Assembly (NCBI GenBank): GCA_964617875.1
Contig: CAZUAI010000008.1
Location: forward strand, 1 to 64,000
Direction of reading: 5' to 3'
DNA: 64,000 bases
Source of the DNA: CAZMVY01 sp964617875
GTDB taxonomy: Bacteria; Planctomycetota; Phycisphaerae; UBA1845; PWPN01
The notes under the pieces were generated by a model that was not told where the DNA came from, searched no databases, and saw only the letters and a list, made by a program, of their open reading frames with translations. Positions 58,639-64,000 of the stretch are shown here, in pieces; position 1 is the first letter of the stretch, and every line of letters begins with the position of its first letter. The position numbers were made by a program, and so were the translations under genes.

Positions 58639-59739
58639 ATGAAGGCCGAAATCGTCTACTTCTATGCGTTCGACGTCGCCGGCGACCTGCTCACCGAGCG
58701 GATGACCTCGCTGTTCGGACGACCGCTGACGCCGTTGTCCATCGAGCCGTACCGCCGCGCCCCCGCCGGCCTGTTCTTCTACCGGCCGCTCACGGTCTCG
58801 CTCGACCCGCTCGAACGCCGGACGGAGCGGGGGCCGGTCACCATCCAGGTTGCGATACGCCTCTTCGCCGTCGGCGCCATTTCCATCATGGCCCGCACGA
58901 CCGTCGAGTTCGAGACGCTGGAGGACCTCCAGGCCTACCATACGCTGCGGTACGCCCCGCCGGACGGCAAGACGCTCGATGACGAGGTGCAGGCCCTCGC
59001 CTCCCGCGTCCTCGAGGCGATCCGGCCCTGCGCGGTCAAGCCCGCCGCGCGCCTGGTCGAGCCGGAGACCTACACCGTGTTCTGCCTGCGTCCGCCGGCG
59101 GACGAGCCCCACATGGTCGTTTCCTGGTTCGACACGGAACGCCGCCGGATCGCCGCGCTGCTCACGCAGGAGACCGACCCCGCCCGCCTCAGCGATCAGG
59201 AGGTCCGCGAGTCCACGCAGTATCATTTCAGCTACTACAGCGCCGACCTCGTCGTTGTGGACTGGGACGCCGCGCTGGTCGTGGACGACCCCCGCGCCTA
59301 CGACGAGGTGTTCAACGTCTTCGAGCTGGCCAACCTCCAGCAGGAGGAGCTGACGGAGTACGACCGCCTCCTCGATGCCGCCCTGCAGCACGTCTACGAC
59401 GACCTTCTGCCCGTCGGTTCGCGGGCCCCCCGCGGCCGGCGGCGCATCCAGCGCGAACTCCGCGAGATCCGCATCGATCTGGCCCGGCTGAGCGATGAAC
59501 TGGGCAACACCACCAAGTTCTTCGGCGACTGGCACGTGGCCCGCATCTACGAGGGTGTCGCCCGGCGCTTCCACCTGGGCGACTGGGCCAGCAGCGTCAA
59601 CCAGAAGCTCCGCACCCTCGAGTCGATGTACAACCTGCTCCAGCAGGAGCGCACGAACCGTATGATGCTGGTTCTCGAGACGGCCATCGTCGCGCTCTTC
59701 CTCCTCGACCTCGCCGCCCTGGTGCTGCTGAAAATCTGA
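58639..59739 (+). CDS. RMD1/DUF155-like protein with C-terminal membrane anchor
   Basis: A 366-residue protein of unknown function. The N-terminal half is alpha/beta (MKAEIVYFYAFDVAGDL, 'LFFYRPLTVSL'); the middle has 'YSADLVVVDWDAALVVDD' and 'VFELANLQQEELTEYDRLLDAAL'. The C-terminal third is coiled-coil-like, with 'LGNTTKFFGDWHVARIYEG' and 'VNQKLRTLESMYNLLQQERTN', and ends in one membrane helix (AIVALFLLDLAALVLLKI). That ending resembles the RMD1/RMND1 (DUF155) family, which also finishes with a helix after a similar 'W..K...L...Y.LL' pattern. The assignment is by pattern only. No operon partner: RTX terminator upstream, repeats downstream. Confidence 0.5.
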   Translation: MKAEIVYFYAFDVAGDLLTERMTSLFGRPLTPLSIEPYRRAPAGLFFYRPLTVSLDPLERRTERGPVTIQVAIRLFAVGAISIMARTTVEFETLEDLQAYHTLRYAPPDGKTLDDEVQALASRVLEAIRPCAVKPAARLVEPETYTVFCLRPPADEPHMVVSWFDTERRRIAALLTQETDPARLSDQEVRESTQYHFSYYSADLVVVDWDAALVVDDPRAYDEVFNVFELANLQQEELTEYDRLLDAALQHVYDDLLPVGSRAPRGRRRIQRELREIRIDLARLSDELGNTTKFFGDWHVARIYEGVARRFHLGDWASSVNQKLRTLESMYNLLQQERTNRMMLVLETAIVALFLLDLAALVLLKI

Positions 59740-59940
59740 CCCCCTCTCCCTCCCAGGGAGAGGGACGGGGTGAGGGTGACCAATACTCCCGGTCCCTCCC
59801 AGGGAGAAGACCGGGGTGAGGGTGACCGGTTTTTGCCGTTTCGCGAGGAGTGGGATCGACCCTCCCCCAACCCCTCCCTGTCTCAGGGAGGGGAGTTTGC
59901 GGCCGCCTCTCCCTCCCAGGGAGAGGGACGGGGTGAGCCA
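59740..59940. repeat. Repeat cluster, CCCTCTCCCTCCCAGGGAGAGGG family
   Basis: Three or four imperfect palindromic units (CTCTCCCTCCCAGGGAGAG, GTCCCTCCCAGGGAGAAGAC, CCTCCCTGTCTCAGGGAGG and another copy of the first) are joined by GGGGTGAGGGTGACC. It starts at the stop of the RMD1-like gene and ends about 36 bases before the larE stop. The same family flanks larE on the other side and occurs at 1212. Confidence 0.8.
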
Positions 59941-59976
59941 TGTAGGGCAGGTCGAGTCTTCGAGACCTCCATTGTG

Positions 59977-60840
59977 CTACAGATCAACCTGTCTCTTCCC
60001 GAACGCGATTACCTCGTTCAGGCTCCCGCTGCGGAAGCCGCGGAGGTCCATCGCCACGTACGCATAGCCGATCCGCCGGAACTCGGCGTCGATCTTCGCC
60101 CGCACGTCCGGCCGCATGAACGCCTCGATCTGTTCCGCCGGGATCTCGATTCGCGCCAGGTTGTTGTGGTGTCGGACGCGGCAGTCGCGCAGGCCGAGGC
60201 CCCGCAGGAACGCCTCGCCCTGCTCGATCATCCGGAGCTTGGCCGGCGTGATCTCCTCGCCATACGGGATGCGGCTGGCGAGGCACGGGCTGGCGGGCTT
60301 GTCGTGCGTCGGCAGGCCCATCCGCGCGGACAGGGCGCGGATGTCCGCCTTTGTCAGCCCCGCCTCGGCGCACGGCGCCCGGACGCCGTACTCCTGCGCC
60401 GCCTGAATGCCCGGCCGGAAGTCGCCCAGGTCGTCCGCGTTCACCCCGTTCAGGATCGCGTGGTAGCCTTCCGCCTTGAGGATCGGTCCAAGCTTCGCGT
60501 ACGTGTTGCTGCGGCAGTGGTAGCAGCGGTTCGCCGGGTTCGCGCGGTAGTTGGGGTCGTCGATCTCGTCCGTCTCGATGAGCCGATGCGGCACGCCAAG
60601 CACCGCCGTCAGCCGCCGGGCCTCCTCGAGTTCCGCCATCGCGAGGCTGTCGCTCCGCGCCGTTGCCGCCAGGACGTTTTCCGCCCCCAGCGTGTCGGCT
60701 GCCACCTTGAGCAGGAACGTCGAATCCACCCCCGCCGAGAAGGCCACGATCACGCGCCGCAAGGGACGCAGGATCCCCCTCAGCCTTTCCAGCTTCTCTT
60801 CCAGCGGCGCGCCCGCGTCGGTCATTGTCGAACCGTTCAT
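59977..60840 (-). CDS. larE: ATP-dependent sacrificial sulfur transferase LarE
   Basis: A 287-residue PP-loop protein. In lactate racemase maturation LarE adenylates the pincer cofactor precursor and donates sulfur from its own Cys. The PP-loop is FSAGVDSTFLL (34-44). The sacrificial Cys lies in KPASPCLASRIPYGE (about residue 185). 'NANR'-type region appears as NPANRCYHCRSNTYAKL with two more Cys, and 'CRVRHHNNLARIEIP' completes the C-terminal domain. larB, larC and larA are not in the window, so this is an orphan copy or serves another thio-cofactor. It sits alone between two clusters of the same repeat. Confidence 0.9.
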   Translation of the reverse strand: MNGSTMTDAGAPLEEKLERLRGILRPLRRVIVAFSAGVDSTFLLKVAADTLGAENVLAATARSDSLAMAELEEARRLTAVLGVPHRLIETDEIDDPNYRANPANRCYHCRSNTYAKLGPILKAEGYHAILNGVNADDLGDFRPGIQAAQEYGVRAPCAEAGLTKADIRALSARMGLPTHDKPASPCLASRIPYGEEITPAKLRMIEQGEAFLRGLGLRDCRVRHHNNLARIEIPAEQIEAFMRPDVRAKIDAEFRRIGYAYVAMDLRGFRSGSLNEVIAFGKRQVDL

Positions 60841-60928
60841 CCCGCGCCATCCTAGGCCCCCGTTCTCGCCGTTTCAATCGTCCGTTTGGCGCGGCGTCCT
60901 CTTCCCGCGAGAATCACGCGAACTCCCC

Positions 60929-61053
60929 CTCTCCCTTCAAGGGAGAGGGGCGGGGTGAGGGTGGCCGATTTCGGTGGCCGACCAGCGAGCCGGATCGACC
61001 CTCCCCATCCCCTCCCTGTCTCAGGGAGGGGGGCTGGGGTGAGGGTGGCCGAC
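60929..61053. repeat. Repeat cluster upstream of larE, CCCTCTCCCTTCAAGGGAGAGG family
   Basis: CCCTCTCCCTT pairs with AAGGGAGAGGG, then GGGGTGAGGGTGGCCGA. A second unit, CCTCCCTGTCTCAGGGAGG, preceded by GGATCGACCCTCCCC, is shared with the 59740 cluster. It ends 20 bases before the GH43-like gene. Confidence 0.8.
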
Positions 61054-61072
61054 CAGCGCAGGAGATTCCTCC

Positions 61073-62071
61073 GTGTCCAGCACAGTCCTTCTCGTCGTCC
61101 TTGCCTTTGTCTTCGGGGCGGGAGGGTTTGCCGCCGCCCAGTCCCGACCCTCCACCGCGCCCGCCGGCCGCCCCGGCGGCAATCCGGCCTTCCGGAAGCT
61201 TGGCACCATCGGCTGTGATGTGGGCGAGGCGGCCCCCTTTGTCTTCCACGGCCGCCTGTATCGGCTCGAAGCCGTCCCCGCGACGGCCAAGGCGAACAGG
61301 ACCGGTCAGCCTCACCTGCGCGTCATCGATGTGCGATCGGGCGAGGCGATGCCTCCCTTCGCGGCGGGCCGGGGTCCCGGTCGTGTGCTGGTTCGTGGCG
61401 AGCTGGCCTACGCCTACGCGGTCGATCGCCCCGGCGGGGCCTCCGTGTGCGTCTATACCTCGCGAGACCTCAAGACGTGGTCCGGCCTGATTGCGCTCGA
61501 TACCCCGGGTTGGGGGATCGGCGGTCTTTCGGTGTGCCAGGGCCACGACCGGTTCGTCATGGCGCTCCAGGTCGATGGCCCGTTGCAGGAGACGGGCATG
61601 CCGCCCACGATCCGCTTCGCCGAATCGGCCGACCTCATGCAGTGGAAGCTTACGCCGCCACGATGCGTGTTCTCGCGGGACCGGTACACGGCCGCGCCCT
61701 GCCTGCGATGCGTCGAAGGACTGTACTACCTTATCTATGTCGAAGAGCGGCCCGGCCCGACCTATGAACCGCACATCGTCCGCTCGACGGATCTGATGTA
61801 CTGGGAGCCCGGCCGCCGTAACCCGTTGATGCACCCCTCCGTGGACGACCAGAACATCGCCTGTCCGGCCCTCGCCGCCGATCGACGCGATGCGATTGCC
61901 AAGGCCGCCGACGTCGAGAACACCCGCATCGACCTCTGCGAGTTCGAGGGGCGGCTCATCCTGCACTACATCTGGGGCACCCCGCAGGGGCCCGAGTTCC
62001 TCGCCGAGGCGGAGTTTCATGGCACGCTCAGGGAGTTCCTCCGTGAGTTCTTTCCCCCCGCCGGCGGGTGA
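61073..62071 (+). CDS. Exported GH43/GH32-like five-bladed beta-propeller protein
   Basis: A 332-residue exported protein starting with GTG (AGGAG about nine bases upstream) and a signal peptide (1-22, ending AAAQ). The body is a series of beta blades typical of clan GH-F/J enzymes: 'GEAAPFVFHGRLYRLEAV', 'YTSRDLKTWSG', 'RFAESADLMQWKLTP', 'YTAAPCLRCVEGLYYLIYVE' and 'VRSTDLMYWEPG'. The S-x-D-L-x-x-W motif at the blade edge is characteristic. Candidate acidic residues are E49 after DVG and E in YVEERPG, but I cannot fix the catalytic triad. The gene overlaps the next by 29 bases. Confidence 0.7.
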   Translation: MSSTVLLVVLAFVFGAGGFAAAQSRPSTAPAGRPGGNPAFRKLGTIGCDVGEAAPFVFHGRLYRLEAVPATAKANRTGQPHLRVIDVRSGEAMPPFAAGRGPGRVLVRGELAYAYAVDRPGGASVCVYTSRDLKTWSGLIALDTPGWGIGGLSVCQGHDRFVMALQVDGPLQETGMPPTIRFAESADLMQWKLTPPRCVFSRDRYTAAPCLRCVEGLYYLIYVEERPGPTYEPHIVRSTDLMYWEPGRRNPLMHPSVDDQNIACPALAADRRDAIAKAADVENTRIDLCEFEGRLILHYIWGTPQGPEFLAEAEFHGTLREFLREFFPPAGG

Positions 62072-63041
62072 TCTCGCCCCGAGCCGCTCTCGCGCCCCGT
62101 GGTCGCTCCGAACGGCCTTCGCCCGCGTCATCGTCGGCCTTGGCAACGTCTACCGCCGGCTCCTTGTCGTCGCGTTCGCGATCCTTGGCCCGCAGGCCGC
62201 CTACGCAATCACCGGCCTGATGGCTCGCGTCCTCTATCGCCTGCTCACGCCGCTCCGCATCCAAAGCGAGGCCCAGTGCCGTGCCGCTCTCGGCGAGCGG
62301 GTGCCGCCGGGCGACGTTCCCCGCATCGCCAGGCAGGCGTTCATCCACCGTATCTGGAACCTCGTGGATCTCATGCTCGCCGACCGGCTGCTGCATCCGG
62401 GCACGTGCCACCGCTACGGCGGGCGCCTGCCCGAGCCCTGCCGGTCGCGGCTTCTGGATGCCTGCCGACAAGGGCGGCCTGTAATTCTCCTGACGGCCTA
62501 CTATGGCCCGTTCGATCTATTTCCGATCTTCCTTGGCTGCGACGGCGTGCGCGCTGGCGTCGTCTATCGGCGACACGACAACGCCGGATTTGACATCTGG
62601 CGGCGTCGGATTCGCGAACGCGGCGGCTGCGAGACAATCCCGGTCGAACATGCGGTCGATCGCCTGGCCGCGATCCTGGAGCAGGGCGGAACCGTTGCCA
62701 TCGTCGCCGATCATCACGAAGAACGCCGCGGATTGCCGGTGATGTTTCTGGGCCTACCGACGATGGCATCGCGCTCCGTCGGGCTGCTCGCGTGCCGCTA
62801 CCGTGCGGCGGTGGCGGTCGCCGGGATACGGCGGGTCGGTCGCGGGTTCCGCTTTGTCGTCGTTGCGAGCGACGTCATCGAGCCGAACGATTGGTCCAGC
62901 GAGAGCGACCCTGTCGCATACGTGACGCGGCGTTACCTCCGCGCGCTGGAGCGAATCATCCTCGAAGACCCGACACAGTATCTCTGGGCGGCCCCCCGCT
63001 GGGGAGAGGCGCTCGCGCGGAAACTGGCCGGGGTTCCGTGA
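62043..63041 (+). CDS. LpxL/HtrB-like lysophospholipid acyltransferase, atypical active site
   Basis: A 332-residue protein resembling lipid A late acyltransferases, peripheral on the inner membrane. Typical order is kept: N-terminal hydrophobic region (VVAFAILGPQAAYAITG), 'ARQAFIHRIWNLVDLMLADR', 'GRPVILLTAYYGPFDLFPIF', 'VYRRHDNAGFDIWRRRIRERGG', 'LEQGGTVAIVADHHEE' and 'PVMFLGLPT'. The catalytic HX4D/E motif is changed: Tyr153 stands where His is expected, with Asp158 in place (Y-YGPF-D). The enzyme may be inactive or use another mechanism. GTG 62043 (AGGGAG upstream) is preferred; ATG 62019 would lengthen the overlap with the preceding gene. Confidence 0.75.
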   Translation: MSSFPPPAGDLAPSRSRAPWSLRTAFARVIVGLGNVYRRLLVVAFAILGPQAAYAITGLMARVLYRLLTPLRIQSEAQCRAALGERVPPGDVPRIARQAFIHRIWNLVDLMLADRLLHPGTCHRYGGRLPEPCRSRLLDACRQGRPVILLTAYYGPFDLFPIFLGCDGVRAGVVYRRHDNAGFDIWRRRIRERGGCETIPVEHAVDRLAAILEQGGTVAIVADHHEERRGLPVMFLGLPTMASRSVGLLACRYRAAVAVAGIRRVGRGFRFVVVASDVIEPNDWSSESDPVAYVTRRYLRALERIILEDPTQYLWAAPRWGEALARKLAGVP

Positions 63042-63075
63042 GAAGGGAATCGCGTCGGGCGATGCGGTCGGCGGG

Positions 63076-63237
63076 TCAGCTCTTGCCGCTCGATGCGTCG
63101 GCGATCGAGAAGCCCAGGCCGAGCGCCGCACCGGTGATGTCCCATGCGTCGGCGGCGAGGGCCTTCTCGGTCAACGGGACGCCGAGCAGGAGTGCAACCA
63201 GACCGGCTACGTACAATCGAACTCGCGTGATGCCCAT
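63076..63237 (-). CDS. Small exported 53-residue protein downstream of a terminator
   Basis: Begins MGITRVRLYVAGLVALLLGV, a signal-peptide-like segment cleaved probably at EKALA, leaving about 26 residues (ADAWDITGAALGLGFSIADA then SSGKS). The start is backed by a perfect AAAGGAG site six bases upstream. I do not recognise the family. No promoter is evident in the 25 bases between the preceding terminator and this start, so expression probably depends on read-through from the 22-residue gene. Confidence 0.65.
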   Translation of the reverse strand: MGITRVRLYVAGLVALLLGVPLTEKALAADAWDITGAALGLGFSIADASSGKS

Positions 63238-63262
63238 GTTTGCTCCTTTCGGCAGGTTTCAG

Positions 63263-63301
63263 AAAAAGAGGCGGGCGTCTCGCATTTGAAACGCCCGCCT
63301 C
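63263..63301 (-). terminator. Rho-independent terminator between two small minus-strand genes
   Basis: On the minus strand GAGGCGGGCGT pairs perfectly with ACGCCCGCCTC (11 bp, 12-base loop), followed by five T. It lies 18 bases after the 22-residue gene and 25 before the 53-residue gene. Confidence 0.88.
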
Positions 63302-63319
63302 ACGGTCTCGTTGTCGTGC

Positions 63320-63388
63320 TCAGCGCTTCTTGCAGGCCTTTTTGCCCTTCTTGCACGACGCCTTCTTTGCGGCTTTTTTCTTAGCCAT
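63320..63388 (-). CDS. 22-residue Lys-rich peptide gene
   Basis: Encodes MAKKKAAKKASC followed by KKGKKACKKR: 11 Lys, one Arg and two Cys in 22 residues. It has every expression signal: promoter at 63452-63479, an A/G-rich AAGGAG site eight bases before the ATG, and a strong terminator behind. The composition resembles the Lys/Ala-rich tails of histone H1-like nucleoid proteins, so nucleic-acid binding is likely. An alternative is a leader peptide controlling the gene behind the terminator. Not recognised as a named family. Confidence 0.65.
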   Translation of the reverse strand: MAKKKAAKKASCKKGKKACKKR

Positions 63389-63418
63389 CGCAACTTCTCC
63401 TTGGTTCCAAAGTCGCTC

Positions 63419-63441
63419 GTCCCGCGTGACGCGAGCGGGAC
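63419..63441 (-). promoter_or_regulatory. 5' leader hairpin of the Lys-rich peptide gene
   Basis: GTCCCGC (63419-63425) and GCGGGAC (63435-63441) form a perfect 7-bp stem around a nine-base loop, between the start of transcription and the ribosome-binding site. Confidence 0.5.
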
Positions 63442-63451
63442 CTACTCGGAC

Positions 63452-63479
63452 ACCATACAAAGATGGTGCGCCGTGTCAA
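63452..63479 (-). promoter_or_regulatory. Sigma-70 promoter for the small-gene pair
   Basis: On the minus strand perfect TTGACA (63479-63474), 16 bases, TATGGT (63457-63452). Transcription should begin near 63445. Confidence 0.75.
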
Positions 63480-64000
63480 TACCCTGATTCACCCCAATGT
63501 GCGCCGCGCGACCCGGACCGACCGCCGCCGATCGGACGACAGCCATCGCCGCAATGCCCGCCGAGGCGCGATCGGGCGGGCTTCGCATCGACTTCGCTCG
63601 TCCGCGCGGGTGCGCGCATGGCCGCTCGTGGACTCGAATCGCGCCGGGCATTCGAGTCCGCGCCAACGGCATGCGTTCGGCAGCGGGATCCCGCGGCACC
63701 GGGTGTTCCTTCGTCGGGCCTCGACCTCGGACTCCGCTCCAGGGGGCCATGCGACCGATATGAGGTAATGGGTGTATATGTCAGCACGGAAGGGCGTGCG
63801 CGCGTGCGCAGCAGGCGACAGACTGAAAGAACCGCCACAAACCCGCTGCGGTGTTGGAACCAGGGTGGATCGTAACCTTTTGTGTAATAGGTGGATATAG
63901 ATCCATTAGTACAGCAGGGCCCACCACCCTGAAACCGGACAATGGGCATCTTCATGACAAGACCCTCCAGCTATATTTGCAAGAGCGGCGTTGCGATCGG
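63480..64000. other. No gene recognised at the right edge
   Basis: The stretch has several open frames without ribosome-binding sites or family signatures. It becomes more A/T-rich after 63760. A frame starting ATG 63955 (MTRPSSYICKSGVAIG) runs off the edge and cannot be judged. Confidence 0.4.

Noticed and set aside
63240..63875. A 211-codon plus-strand frame over the small-gene pair
   Set aside because: It runs antisense to two small genes with promoter, ribosome-binding sites and terminator, and has no export or domain features.

Overview
The window is a GC-rich stretch of a bacterial chromosome that most resembles a member of the Planctomycetota, possibly a Phycisphaerae-like lineage. 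The inference rests on the gene set: two PEP-CTERM surface proteins, a Ser/Thr kinase with a C-terminal membrane anchor, a type I sulfatase, a ThuA-DUF1080 fusion, a DUF2961 (GH172) protein, GH36 and GH116 enzymes, a WbsX-like GH99 relative, and large FG-GAP and RTX surface proteins. No rRNA, tRNA or CRISPR array was seen.

Layout. 1-1480: the 3' end of a group II intron (RT/maturase, domains V and VI), then a dense patch of palindromic repeats. 1558-3276: two paralogous PEP-CTERM proteins. 3614-8523: an M20 metallopeptidase and a large clan GH-A glycosidase. 8738-13241: a Ser/Thr kinase, a WbsX-like protein and a B12-binding radical SAM protein. 13469-17164: dnaG-rpoD, the conserved information-processing pair. 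17432-23894: a ThuA-DUF1080 protein and a heavy-metal RND efflux cluster that starts with a small Cys-rich secreted protein. 24122-29925: KDPG aldolase with a secreted beta-propeller, facing a minus-strand set of alpha-galactosidase-like GH36, a KDG-type kinase and aat. 30306-35022: a sulfatase and a GH116-type enzyme. 35414-37584: an unusual operon of HEAT lipoprotein, RsbW-like kinase, STAS protein and MlaE permease. 37662-46915: a GH172-type protein, a CgeB-like glycosyltransferase, mntP, nagA, an FAD oxidoreductase and htpX. 46945-58410: a divergent surface-protein island (subtilase; FG-GAP protein plus RTX protein). 58639-64000: an RMD1-like membrane protein, larE between two repeat clusters, a GH43-like propeller, an atypical lipid A-type acyltransferase, and two very small genes with well-formed signals.

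Most genes fit a life of degrading complex, often sulfated, polysaccharides: secreted glycosidases, the sulfatase, GlcNAc-6-P deacetylase and the KDG/KDPG branch would feed central metabolism, with surface proteins anchored by C-terminal tags.

The most unusual items are: a Cys-containing C-terminal tag shared by two otherwise unrelated surface proteins of one island; the partner-switch/MlaE operon; a 22-residue Lys-rich ORF followed by a terminator and then a 53-residue secreted protein, arranged like an attenuator; several genes whose -10 box lies only 7-8 nt before the start codon (leaderless candidates); a near-perfect operator over the start site of the GH36 gene; and several families of dispersed palindromes including REPIN-like elements. 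All assignments come from reading the sequence; no searches were run.
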